A DNA stretch of 17,509 nt from an uncultured Eubacterium sp. (GCA_948759685.1 CAQBGY010000039.1:1-17509), one strand, 5' to 3'. Counted from the stretch's first letter, positions 1 through 8,433 are shown. Made by a program: numbers and translations. The notes: generated by a model not told the origin, from the letters alone.

Positions 1-675
1 CAAATAGCCTGCAAGAATTTCATCTGATGCCCCTGCATCTTTTTCCACCATCTCCAAATTAAGCGTCTGGCTTAAATCCTCCACTGCAACGTCTGCCACA
101 TGTGGTTCTTTTCCTTTTATTACTTCAAGACGCCTACATATAAACTGATGTCTGTTCAACTCTAAAAACAACACTTTATTAATCCAGATATCCTTGTTCT
201 GATTCAGACTATAATATACAAAACTCTCAGAATGGCTGATAATTTTCACTTCCTCATCGCCATAGCCAAGTCCTGCTAAAACTTCTGTTATTCCCTTCAA
301 TATCGCAGGATTGATTTCTTCAACTGTAACTAATATATTTTTTATTAATCTGCCATTTCCCTCATTAATTGCCAGTTTCAGCAAATAAGAAAAGAATACA
401 ATCATTACCTGATGAAGTTCTTCCTTGTCGATATCCTGCTGAAACAAAAATGGTAAATCCCTATATACTTTGCTGTTCGCAAGCCGCTTTTTATTGACCG
501 CTTCATCCCCTGCTGACCATTCATTTAAATCACTGTTATAGCAGACCACTGCCGGTATCAGATAATTGTCCGCAGTTCCCATGCTGATAGACTGTGGATT
601 ACCTTTATTGTCAATATATGCTAACTGTGCATAATCTCTGGAAAAATCAATTCCAAGTATCATCTCTTTCGCCAA
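1..675 (-). CDS. DUF5716-like protein with an Hsp70/actin-type N-terminus (partial, runs off the left edge)
   Basis: An open frame of 225 codons reads from a TTG at 673-675 to the window edge without a stop. The start is chosen because GGAGGG lies 7 nt upstream; the next in-frame ATG (codon 5) is too far from it. The N-terminus, ILGIDFSRDYAQLAYID, resembles the first phosphate-binding strand-turn-strand of actin/Hsp70-fold ATPases, and LIPAVVCY followed by WSAGDEAV resembles the PSVV...GDAA segment of DnaK-type proteins. No signal peptide or membrane segment is seen, so it is probably cytosolic. It follows the 1178-aa protein gene by 32 nt on the same strand, so the two are probably co-transcribed. 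From memory this is the DUF5716 family, found beside DUF5717 in Lachnospiraceae; no function is known to me. ATP binding is inferred from the fold-like motif and the C-terminal half is not in the window. Confidence 0.8.
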   Translation of the reverse strand, partial: MAKEMILGIDFSRDYAQLAYIDNKGNPQSISMGTADNYLIPAVVCYNSDLNEWSAGDEAVNKKRLANSKVYRDLPFLFQQDIDKEELHQVMIVFFSYLLKLAINEGNGRLIKNILVTVEEINPAILKGITEVLAGLGYGDEEVKIISHSESFVYYSLNQNKDIWINKVLFLELNRHQFICRRLEVIKGKEPHVADVAVEDLSQTLNLEMVEKDAGASDEILAGYL

Positions 676-707
676 TGTTTTTCCCTCCTTTTAAAATCAG
701 TGTTCTC

Positions 708-3700
708 CTAAAGTAATTTAAACACCTTACGTCCTGCATCTTTATACAATTCATAAGACTGCATCATCTCTCTGGCCGCATCATCTCGTCCTACATCTTT
801 ACAAATCATCATACCGTTAATCATTCCAAACCGGCTTTCATCATTGTATGTATTCTTTTCTGTAATCCGGATAGAAGAATTATCTACGACCTTTCCATAT
901 GGGAACTCATCAGAATATTCTGTAATACTGTAATCAATCTTCTCGCCATAGAACATAATAATATTCTTTGTAAATATTCCCTGATAAATACTTTTCATTT
1001 CTTCTGTTATTTCTTTACTCTTCCCAAAAGAATTTTGTATTCTGTATGTAATATTCACCCTGTGCTTTGGATTGGTTCTATAATCAATAATTGTTTTGTC
1101 TACCAAATCAAACGGAATTTTAAACCACTTGTTAAATTTCTTATATAATTCGAAAATAATGCCCTCTTTTACCAGTCCGTCAATAAGCACGTCACATATC
1201 TTTATCTGTCTCTCTGTCAACTCTTCTCTCTTTGATAGTTCCTCGACAAATGCAATCTTACAGACAAGTGGTGTGGCCAGTCCATTATCGTATTCCTGTT
1301 CTAATATCTCCCAGATAATATTTGGACACTGGACTTTTTTTATAAAATAATTATATGTTACATATGTATAAAATCCCTTACGAATCACAGTTGCCGTAGC
1401 CCCTTTCAGATAAGACTCATAAATATCATAAATCTTATCCTCAGTATTTCCTTCAAATACGTATTGCACTAATAATCTTTCCGGCAATGTATTATCTTCC
1501 AGCTCTTTTGCCTTCATTGCGAGATACAGTTGATACAATTCCAATGTTCCTGTGCCATAATACTTTCCAAGGTATAATAACACCTTGTCCTCTCTACAGC
1601 CATTTCTAAAAATTTCTGCACACATCTCTGTGACGATTTCATTATCCTGATATTCTTCCAAATCAACATAATACAAACAGATTTTTTCCAACAGCTGACG
1701 TCTGATATTTCCATATCCATATTTTTCTATATATGGATAAACAGTATCCAAAAGATTTTTTTGTATTAAAATCTCAATCACTTTCACTCTTGACTGCATG
1801 GAAAGTTCTTCCATATCCAACTGTAGAATAAAACTATCCATATCTCCCTGGTCAAAACCTTTATAGTAGTAACTTACAATAAATTCTTTCAAACTCCATC
1901 TGAATTGTTCTGTCAATTTATCAGACTCTGCTATTTCTTTTAACTGCACTGCTTTTCCGGGATAATCCGCCGGTGCTTCCATCACACTTTCTAACTGCAT
2001 TAACTTCGTCATGAGATTGCTTCCCTCATTCGTTATATTTGCACGGACCTCCATCTTCTCCAGTTCATATCTGATATCAGCCAGTATTCTTCCCTGTCTA
2101 TCCATAAAAACAATAATCGGTTCTGCCGTATACAAATTGATATATGCTTCCCTGTTAATAAACGGAACAGACTGAATGATATCTACCTCTTTGTGAGACA
2201 CAATGACACTATTTACATTCTCATTATTTACGGTAATGCGATAAGTGTGCAGAATCTCCGGCATATATCTTGAGAGTTCTCCTTCAAGAAAACTGTCCGT
2301 TAATACATGGGAATAAATTTTACTCAGATGAATATTATTATTTCCCTGCAATAACTGCTCCGTAACATACTTTTCCAAACCACTGTGATACTTAGCATAT
2401 AACTCATCCTGCATGCTTATATTTTCAATCATATTCGCATAGAAATAATCCTTGTTATACATCAGAGTATCTGTTCCATAAGAAAAATATTTGTATGCCG
2501 CCTTATCTAACGGAGCATAACTACCGGTATCTATAGAATAAATATAATATTCATAAAGGTTTGTAATTTTTAACTCTCTCTCAACACCTTTTCTAAGCCA
2601 TACAGCGTAATCATCACAGTTCTTATTACTGTTAATTACAGCACTGCAAATACACGCTAAGACATCATCGCTCTTCGTGTCATCATATATCCTACTGAGA
2701 ATATTAATATATTTTACATCAAACTCTCTCTCGTCAATAATAACATCTGCCGCCTGCTTTGCCAGTTCGTCTCCAATCATATGATATCTGCCGGCAAAAT
2801 TTAAAACCTGCAATTCAAATCTGTTTACTACACGCAAAAGTTCCGGCTGCTGGTTTAAAACATTTGCCGCCTCAAAATACATAATCGGACTTTTACACCC
2901 TTTGCTGAACATCCTTTTAATTAATGTATATTTTAAACTTGGATTTTCATCATATCTGTCGTCCATCTGGAATAAAAGCCATAATAACTGCCACCTGTCA
3001 TGACCACCTTCGTAATACTCTTCTATTTCCTTTTTCACCTGCTCTGTATAGCTGTTTTCATTTCTATACAATGCCTTAATATACAAATAATAGCAGTATG
3101 CAATAATATTTCTGGATGTATTGACGGATACTTCTGCTGCCACCCGTCTCAGATATTCTCCTGCCTGCTCCTCGTTTCCATTCAAAACAGAAACCTGTGC
3201 TTTTGCTAAAAGACCTGTTACATCACACTTATTTTTCATCAGTCTCTGCTCAGCGATATTTATTGTTTCATTCATCCACCGCTTTCCGTCTATTTTTCCG
3301 GTTCTGAATTTCAAATAATTTTTTACTAAATATAAATCACTTTTCTTACATCTGATATAATCATCTATCTGATTTTTTGGATTTACGACAACGACATCAA
3401 AAGTCACCGTCTCATTCGCAGTCCTGAATATAATTCTTCCCGGATTACTGCCGCCATGCAATTTCAGCGCATTGATAAAATACTGATATTCGGCTATCTT
3501 TCCATTAAACTGCTCTCCGGATATTTTCTCCTTACAGTTATAGAAAAACTCCCCAGCTACTTCTACATCAATATCCACATATCCCCAGCTGCTTCTTGCA
3601 ATCTGCAGAATATCTCCATAGTTTTCTGTCAAATCCGTATATTCTTTAATTTTATTCTTTATACTGATTTTTACACGTTCTTTTAATCCCATACCAACCA

Positions 3701-4244
3701 GAAACTCTTCTAATGCGATATTTCTGTTAGAGTTTCTCATTACCTGCTTATATAACGCAATGGCATGATTGTCATTCTTTAAGAAAAACTCAACAAAATC
3801 CTTTGAGATAAATAAAATCAATGCTTCATCATAACTTTTTTGAACTAAATTTACAAACTGTTCCAGATTCGTAATTTTTCCGATAGATGTATCAATTTCC
3901 TTTTGTTTCACTGTTATGGAAAAAGGAATCGCATAATCACCTGCCGTAGTTACGACACTAATCGTCCCACTGCATATCTGCCCCGGAATCAGATTCCTTC
4001 CATCTGCAATATAATGAACCTTATTACTCACTCCATTAAATTGATTGTACTCAAAAGATAAATGACTGTCTGTAGAATACACAATTCCTTTTACTGCCAT
4101 TCCGTTTTTTCCTTTGATACTGATTTCACCCTCTGCCGTATCTCCGGTCTCGAGTTCCACCGCTATTTTATTCTCAGATATTTGTGCATCCGGCGTCTCA
4201 TAGACAGCATTTCCTGATGCCAGTTTTTCGATTATTGCTTTCAA
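708..4244 (-). CDS. Giant DUF5717-like protein: beta-domains plus long alpha-solenoid, function unknown
   Basis: The protein has 1178 residues and no signal peptide or membrane segment. Residues ~25-113 are beta-rich and end in a G-x-I-x3-T...F-x-I-x-V pattern. Residues ~115-215 are helical, ~222-288 are a second beta-rich stretch ending in a similar pattern, and ~295-1060 are almost wholly amphipathic helices with many Tyr/Leu/Glu, like a TPR-type or other alpha-solenoid. The last ~110 residues turn beta-rich again. The start is a TTG whose last two bases overlap the rarA stop (TTGA at 4241-4244). A GAGGT 7 nt upstream lies inside the last rarA codons, so translation is probably coupled to rarA. 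The gene ends in TAG, 32 nt before the DUF5716-like gene. From memory this is the DUF5717 family of Lachnospiraceae. A scaffold or partner of the neighbouring Hsp70/actin-like protein is my inference; no catalytic motif is visible. Confidence 0.85.
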   Translation of the reverse strand: MKAIIEKLASGNAVYETPDAQISENKIAVELETGDTAEGEISIKGKNGMAVKGIVYSTDSHLSFEYNQFNGVSNKVHYIADGRNLIPGQICSGTISVVTTAGDYAIPFSITVKQKEIDTSIGKITNLEQFVNLVQKSYDEALILFISKDFVEFFLKNDNHAIALYKQVMRNSNRNIALEEFLVGMGLKERVKISIKNKIKEYTDLTENYGDILQIARSSWGYVDIDVEVAGEFFYNCKEKISGEQFNGKIAEYQYFINALKLHGGSNPGRIIFRTANETVTFDVVVVNPKNQIDDYIRCKKSDLYLVKNYLKFRTGKIDGKRWMNETINIAEQRLMKNKCDVTGLLAKAQVSVLNGNEEQAGEYLRRVAAEVSVNTSRNIIAYCYYLYIKALYRNENSYTEQVKKEIEEYYEGGHDRWQLLWLLFQMDDRYDENPSLKYTLIKRMFSKGCKSPIMYFEAANVLNQQPELLRVVNRFELQVLNFAGRYHMIGDELAKQAADVIIDEREFDVKYINILSRIYDDTKSDDVLACICSAVINSNKNCDDYAVWLRKGVERELKITNLYEYYIYSIDTGSYAPLDKAAYKYFSYGTDTLMYNKDYFYANMIENISMQDELYAKYHSGLEKYVTEQLLQGNNNIHLSKIYSHVLTDSFLEGELSRYMPEILHTYRITVNNENVNSVIVSHKEVDIIQSVPFINREAYINLYTAEPIIVFMDRQGRILADIRYELEKMEVRANITNEGSNLMTKLMQLESVMEAPADYPGKAVQLKEIAESDKLTEQFRWSLKEFIVSYYYKGFDQGDMDSFILQLDMEELSMQSRVKVIEILIQKNLLDTVYPYIEKYGYGNIRRQLLEKICLYYVDLEEYQDNEIVTEMCAEIFRNGCREDKVLLYLGKYYGTGTLELYQLYLAMKAKELEDNTLPERLLVQYVFEGNTEDKIYDIYESYLKGATATVIRKGFYTYVTYNYFIKKVQCPNIIWEILEQEYDNGLATPLVCKIAFVEELSKREELTERQIKICDVLIDGLVKEGIIFELYKKFNKWFKIPFDLVDKTIIDYRTNPKHRVNITYRIQNSFGKSKEITEEMKSIYQGIFTKNIIMFYGEKIDYSITEYSDEFPYGKVVDNSSIRITEKNTYNDESRFGMINGMMICKDVGRDDAAREMMQSYELYKDAGRKVFKLL

Positions 4245-5557
4245 TTAAAATACCTCGACATATATTCCTTTATTTCTTTCTCATATCCTAAGTCACCCGG
4301 TTCATAGAATTTTTTATCTTCCAGTCCATCCGGCAGATACTGCTGTTTCACATAATGATTTGGATAATTATGTGGATATTGATATCCAATTCCATGCCCC
4401 AGTTTTGACGCCCCCTTATAATGAGAATCCATCAAATGTACCGGAACTTTTGCGGTAACTGTATTCTTCACCGTCTCCATCGCACTGAATATTGCGTTGC
4501 AGGCTGCGTTACTCTTCGGAGAAGTTGCCACATAAATAACTGCCTCCGACAAAATCAATTGTGACTCCGGCATACCTATTTTATGTACAGCATCTGCCGC
4601 AGCTGATGCCACTACTAAAGCCTGAGGATTTGCCATTCCAACATCTTCCGCAGCACAAATCAAAATTCTCCTTGCGATAAAATCTACGCTCTCTCCTGCA
4701 TACAACATCTTCGCTAAATAGTAAACTGCCGCATCCGGGTCAGACCCCCGCATACTTTTAATAAAAGCAGATATGGTATCATAATGATTATCTCCACCCT
4801 TATCATAACGCAGTGCTCTCTTCTGGATACACTGCTCTGCCACCTCTAAAGTAATATGTATCTTTCCATCTGACTTAGGCTCTGTAGTAAGAACGCCTAA
4901 TTCTACTGCATTCAGTGCCGTTCTTGCATCTCCATTGGATAATCCCGCCAAAAACTCTACTGCCTCTTCATCAATTACTGCATTGTAAATGCCCATTCCA
5001 TTTTCTTTGTCTTCTACAGCACGATGTATCAGTGTTTTTATATTCTCTTCCGTTAATGGCTGTAGTTCAAAAACAATCGACCTCGAAATCAGAGCTGTGT
5101 TCACCTCGAAATATGGATTTTCTGTTGTCGCTCCAATTAAAATAACTGTCCCATCTTCCACAAATGGCAGCAGATAGTCCTGCTGACCTTTATTAAATCG
5201 ATGTATCTCGTCTACAAAAAGAATCGTTTTCCTTCCATTCATCGCCATGGTCTGCTTTGCCTTCTCTACTACACCTTCCATGTCCTTCTTCCCTGCCACG
5301 GTAGCATTTAACTGCATAAACTCTGCACTGGTAGTATTCGCAATTACCTTTGCCAGTGTTGTCTTTCCGGTACCGGGTGGCCCATAAAAAATAACAGAGC
5401 TGATTTTATCAGCCTTAATTGCTCTATATAAAAGTTTCCCCTTGCCGATAATATGTTCCTGACCGACTACCTGCTCTAACGTCTTTGGTCTGAGTCTGCT
5501 TGCCAGAGGGGATTCTTTCTCACTATTTATATTTCTTGCATAGTCAAAAATATCCAT
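4241..5557 (-). CDS. rarA: Replication-associated recombination protein A (RarA/MgsA), AAA+ ATPase
   Basis: At 438 residues this has the usual length for RarA/MgsA/WRNIP1 proteins, cytosolic AAA+ ATPases related to clamp-loader subunits that act at stalled replication forks. Visible motifs are Walker A GPPGTGKTT (59-67), Walker B ILFVDEIHRF (112-121), sensor 1 TTEN (144-147), an SRS arginine-finger box (158-160) and sensor 2 GDARTALNA (209-217). The C-terminal part carries the RarA-typical SDPDAAVYYLAKML, AAEDVGMANPQAL and KGASKLGHG segments of the helical/tetramerisation region. The ATG start has AGAGG 7 nt upstream. It is the first gene of a minus-strand cluster and its TGA overlaps the next start. 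The upstream AT-rich region must hold its promoter, but I could not fix one hexamer pair. Identification is secure; why it is coupled to a giant unknown protein is not. Confidence 0.96.
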   Translation of the reverse strand: MDIFDYARNINSEKESPLASRLRPKTLEQVVGQEHIIGKGKLLYRAIKADKISSVIFYGPPGTGKTTLAKVIANTTSAEFMQLNATVAGKKDMEGVVEKAKQTMAMNGRKTILFVDEIHRFNKGQQDYLLPFVEDGTVILIGATTENPYFEVNTALISRSIVFELQPLTEENIKTLIHRAVEDKENGMGIYNAVIDEEAVEFLAGLSNGDARTALNAVELGVLTTEPKSDGKIHITLEVAEQCIQKRALRYDKGGDNHYDTISAFIKSMRGSDPDAAVYYLAKMLYAGESVDFIARRILICAAEDVGMANPQALVVASAAADAVHKIGMPESQLILSEAVIYVATSPKSNAACNAIFSAMETVKNTVTAKVPVHLMDSHYKGASKLGHGIGYQYPHNYPNHYVKQQYLPDGLEDKKFYEPGDLGYEKEIKEYMSRYFN

Positions 5558-5780
5558 TGTTCTGCCTCTTTATCTAAAAAAATATATTATTATATACAAA
5601 TATACATACTCTATTTTATTCTATCACAAAAAGCTGCCGATTTGTATCATATCTACAATTTTCTCCCTGCTTTTTTTGAGTAATGGTGTCCGGATTTGAG
5701 AAAAATGCAATTTTATGGTAGAATAAACATCTTCGAGCGTGTTTTTAAACACCAAAATAAAATAAAGGAGGAGGATTTAT
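5558..5780. other. Divergent intergenic region rarA / citrate synthase
   Basis: This 223-nt AT-rich region separates divergent genes. The plus-side promoter of citrate synthase is clear (see separate entry). On the minus side several A/T-rich -10-like hexamers precede rarA (for example TATATT, with TTGTGA 19 nt upstream), but spacing or -35 matches are poor, so no rarA promoter is assigned. GTGTTT-TT-AAACAC (5739-5752) is a small inverted repeat in the citrate synthase leader. Confidence 0.6.
5696..5724 (+). promoter_or_regulatory. Extended -10 sigma-A promoter of citrate synthase
   Basis: TTGAGA (5696-5701), a 17-nt spacer, then TAGAAT (5719-5724), preceded by TGG, which makes an extended -10 (TGn). 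Transcription would start near 5731, leaving a ~50-nt leader that contains the inverted repeat GTGTTT-TT-AAACAC (5739-5752) and the strong AAAGGAGGAGG ribosome-binding site. Confidence 0.75.
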
Positions 5781-7157
5781 ATGATAAATATCAACAGAGA
5801 ATTTGACGAGGCAAAACTTATGCCACAAATCAATAAGTATGCTGACAGGTGTATTACCAACTCCTGTATTGACCCTGATTTGTATGAAGAATACAAAGTA
5901 AAACGCGGACTTCGCGAAAAAGGGGGGAAGGGTGTTTTAACCGGTCTTACTGAAATTGGTGATGTTCATTCATTTGAAGTTGTGGATGGTGTGACAGTCC
6001 CTTGCGAAGGCCAGTTATTTTACAGAGGAATTAACATTGAGGAGATTGTAAAAGGATTTATAGAAGAAAAAAGATTTGGTTTTGAGGAAGTAACATATCT
6101 TCTTCTCTTTGGAGAATTACCGAATCAAAAGCGTTTAGAAAATTTTAATAATGTTTTGGCAGAATACCGAACACTTCCTACTTCTTTTGTAAGAGACATT
6201 ATTATGAAGGCAACGAGTTCTGATATGATGAATCAGTTGGCAAGAAGTGTTTTATCCCTGTATTCCTGGGACGACAATCCTGATGATACTTCTGTACCAA
6301 ATGTTCTTCGTCAGAGTTTAAGCCTTATATCCAGAGTTCCCTTGATTTCTGTATATAGTTATCAGGCCATGAGACATTACCACTATGGCGACAACTTACA
6401 TATTATTAATCCGGACCCTAAACTTTCTACAGCAGAAAATATGTTAAGATTATTACGCCCGGACAGTTCTTATACAGAACTGGAGGCTAGAATATTAGAT
6501 TTAGCTTTAGTTTTACATGCAGAGCATGGTGGTGGAAATAATTCTACTTTCACAACCCATGTTGTATCTTCTTCCGGAACAGATACTTATTCTGCTATCG
6601 CCGCTTCCCTTGGTTCACTAAAAGGTCCGAAACATGGTGGTGCAAATATCAAGGTAAAGCATATGTTTGACAATATGAAAGAAACGATTGATGACTGGAA
6701 TGACGATGAAGAAATTAAAAGTTACCTGCGTGGCATATTAGACAAACGCCTTTATGATAAATCCGGTCTTATCTATGGTATCGGTCATGCTGTATATGCA
6801 ATATCCGACCCAAGAGCCAGACTATTAAAAAGCTTTACAGAAAAACTGGCGATTGAAAAAGGACGTACTGATGAGTTAAAACTTTATGAAAATGTTGAAA
6901 GACTTGCACCGGAAATTATTTCTAAATCTCACAACAGACAAAAAAGAGTCAGTGCTAATGTGGATTTCTACAGTGGATTTGTTTATTCCATGTTAGGACT
7001 TCCTGATGAATTATATACTCCGCTTTTTGCAGCTGCAAGAATGGCAGGCTGGAGCGCACACCGTCTGGAAGAGATTATTAACGCCGGAAAGATTATTCGT
7101 CCGGCATATAAGAATGTGGCAAAGAAAACAGAATATGTGTCACTGAGCAAAAGATAG
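5781..7157 (+). CDS. Citrate synthase (citrate/2-methylcitrate synthase family)
   Basis: This 458-residue cytosolic enzyme condenses acetyl-CoA with oxaloacetate to citrate, the entry step to 2-oxoglutarate and glutamate in anaerobes with a partial TCA cycle. Citrate synthase landmarks are all present: HAEHGGG (246-252), LKGPKHGGAN with catalytic His285, GIGHAVYAISDPRA with catalytic His336, and NVDFYSG with catalytic Asp395; the GWSAHRLEE box follows at 423-431. It is somewhat longer at the N-terminus than many bacterial ~380-430-residue forms. The ATG has GGAGGAGG 6 nt upstream. It is monocistronic: its own promoter lies in front and a perfect 13-bp hairpin behind. No aconitase or isocitrate dehydrogenase gene adjoins it here. 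Preference for propionyl-CoA (methylcitrate synthase) cannot be excluded from sequence alone, but no methylcitrate genes are nearby. Confidence 0.96.
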   Translation: MININREFDEAKLMPQINKYADRCITNSCIDPDLYEEYKVKRGLREKGGKGVLTGLTEIGDVHSFEVVDGVTVPCEGQLFYRGINIEEIVKGFIEEKRFGFEEVTYLLLFGELPNQKRLENFNNVLAEYRTLPTSFVRDIIMKATSSDMMNQLARSVLSLYSWDDNPDDTSVPNVLRQSLSLISRVPLISVYSYQAMRHYHYGDNLHIINPDPKLSTAENMLRLLRPDSSYTELEARILDLALVLHAEHGGGNNSTFTTHVVSSSGTDTYSAIAASLGSLKGPKHGGANIKVKHMFDNMKETIDDWNDDEEIKSYLRGILDKRLYDKSGLIYGIGHAVYAISDPRARLLKSFTEKLAIEKGRTDELKLYENVERLAPEIISKSHNRQKRVSANVDFYSGFVYSMLGLPDELYTPLFAAARMAGWSAHRLEEIINAGKIIRPAYKNVAKKTEYVSLSKR

Positions 7158-7163
7158 AAAAGA

Positions 7164-7203
7164 AGCTCATATTGACTATTTATAATAATCGTCAATATGA
7201 GCT
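7164..7203. terminator. Bidirectional terminator between convergent citrate synthase and fic
   Basis: Perfect 13-bp inverted repeat AGCTCATATTGAC (7164-7176) / GTCAATATGAGCT (7191-7203) with a 14-nt AT loop. On plus it is followed by CTATTATTTTTT; on minus by TCTTTTCTATCTTTT. It lies between the two convergent stop codons (7157 and 7207), so one hairpin probably serves both genes. Confidence 0.88.
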
Positions 7204-7206
7204 CTA

Positions 7207-8199
7207 TTATTTTTTAACATATCTTTGATTTCTACTTCTCGGTTTGTCCGGAACTGTCATCTCTACCAGTTTTAAATCCAAAGCCGGGTTCATGTAATTC
7301 TTTCTAAATGTTTCTTTTGAGGCTATTCCCAATTTGTTCATAATAGTAATGGCAGTGTATGGAACATCATACTCCATCACATTTAGCATTTTCTTTACAT
7401 ATTCAGATACCATTTCATTTTCTTGTTCTACCTGCCCAATTACCTCATCTAATATTTTATCTATTTGTTCCAACATAAATTCAATAAAATAGTTAGAATT
7501 CGCTTCTTTATTGCATATATCAATTGTAGCATAATATTCATCCTGAAATTTTTCAATCTGACTTTCAATTGGAATATATTCAAAAACAGATTTCCATTTT
7601 GCTAATATTGCTGTATGCCAAAGCCTTGCCATTCTTCCATTACCATCTGAAAACGGATGTATAAACACAAATTCATAATGGAATACTGCCGATAATATTA
7701 AAGGATGTATCGTATCTTTCTCACGCTTCATCCAATCAAATAAATCTTTAATCAATCCGGCAACCAAACGCGGTGGTGGTGCAACAAAAATACATTTATC
7801 CCCACTAAACACCCCTTCATCTCCTTGTCTGAAAGTTCCTGATTCCTCAACAATATACTTGGTCATAATTGCATGATAATCCTTTAAGTGTTTCACACTA
7901 TATGGATTAATTTCTGACAACTTTTCATAAGCCATATAAGCATTTTTTACTTCCTGTATTTCTCTTTTCTCTCCGAGTACAAGGTGATTATTTATTACAT
8001 CTCTTACTTGTCCAAGTGTTAATGAATTTGCCTCAATCTTCAAGGATGCGTATATTGACTTTATTTTGTTATTCCGACGTAAATGTGGCTTTGTTTCTAA
8101 GTCATGCATAAAATTAATTTCTCCTATTTTTTCCGATATAGAAGAAACATAAGACAGCATCTTATTTGTTATTGTAAAAGGTGGTATATATTTATCCAA
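7207..8199 (-). CDS. Fic-domain AMPylase (protein adenylyltransferase), class II self-inhibited type
   Basis: The 330-residue protein carries the canonical Fic core motif HPFSDGNGRMAR at 181-192 (catalytic His181), so transfer of AMP (or another nucleotide moiety) from a nucleotide to a target hydroxyl is expected. Near the N-terminus, SLKIEAN (52-58) matches the inhibitory helix (S/T)xxxE(G/N) of class II Fic proteins; Glu56 is the predicted inhibitory residue and Ala57 stands where Gly is usual. The segment SGTFRQGDEGVFSG (120-133) is typical of the family and the C-terminal ~65 residues look like a winged helix. The start is TTG, supported by AGAAGGAG 6 nt upstream. It is monocistronic, convergent with citrate synthase, and preceded by tandem repeats and a palindrome-rich block. 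No separate antitoxin gene is seen, in keeping with built-in inhibition. Targets are unknown. Confidence 0.93.
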   Translation of the reverse strand: MDKYIPPFTITNKMLSYVSSISEKIGEINFMHDLETKPHLRRNNKIKSIYASLKIEANSLTLGQVRDVINNHLVLGEKREIQEVKNAYMAYEKLSEINPYSVKHLKDYHAIMTKYIVEESGTFRQGDEGVFSGDKCIFVAPPPRLVAGLIKDLFDWMKREKDTIHPLILSAVFHYEFVFIHPFSDGNGRMARLWHTAILAKWKSVFEYIPIESQIEKFQDEYYATIDICNKEANSNYFIEFMLEQIDKILDEVIGQVEQENEMVSEYVKKMLNVMEYDVPYTAITIMNKLGIASKETFRKNYMNPALDLKLVEMTVPDKPRSRNQRYVKK

Positions 8200-8227
8200 T
8201 TTATTCTCCTTCTAATCAAAATAACTT

Positions 8228-8262
8228 ACTTATTATCTTGCTTATTATCTTACTTAATTATA
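8228..8262 (-). promoter_or_regulatory. Putative fic -10 element and 12-bp tandem repeats in its leader
   Basis: On the minus strand a perfect TATAAT (8257-8262) is followed, toward fic, by two 12-bp repeats (plus-strand ACTTATTATCTT 8228-8239 and GCTTATTATCTT 8240-8251) and the start of a third (ACTTA 8252-8256). The -35 region is poor (TTTATT-like). Repeats this close to the transcription start could be an operator, but no regulator is known. Confidence 0.4.
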
Positions 8263-8285
8263 CATTAAATTTTATAATAAATAAA

Positions 8286-8433
8286 GTGTCGCTTGCGACC
8301 CTTCGCGCGCGAGCGGTTGCGTTAGCATAACTACATCTCCGCGAGCTGCGCATCCTTAGCGGAGCGTATTTATTCTATAGGAAATTCAGAGAACTTTCCT
8401 ATAGAATAAATAAAGAGTTCGCAAGCGAACTCT
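8286..8433. repeat. GC-rich nested palindrome block (REP/MITE-like or structured RNA)
   Basis: In ~150 nt the following occur: GTCGC-TT-GCGAC (8288-8299); the 10-bp palindrome TCGCGCGCGA (8303-8312); two imperfect direct units GCGAGC...TTAGC (8309-8325 and 8341-8360); CTCCGC/GCGGAG (8337-8342/8359-8364); an 18-bp perfect inverted repeat (8367-8384 / 8395-8412, 10-nt loop); and AGAGTTCGC-AA-GCGAACTCT (8414-8433). AATAAATAAAG occurs immediately before both the first and the last palindrome, so the block is flanked by similar units. This looks like an interspersed palindromic repeat, but copies elsewhere cannot be checked here. Confidence 0.6.

Noticed and set aside
4915..5177. Short plus-strand ORFs within rarA
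   Set aside because: They are antisense to conserved AAA+ coding sequence.
8228..8433. Possible CRISPR array
   Set aside because: The repeats are either 12-bp tandem units without spacers or palindromes of differing sequence; no regular repeat-spacer pattern and no cas genes.
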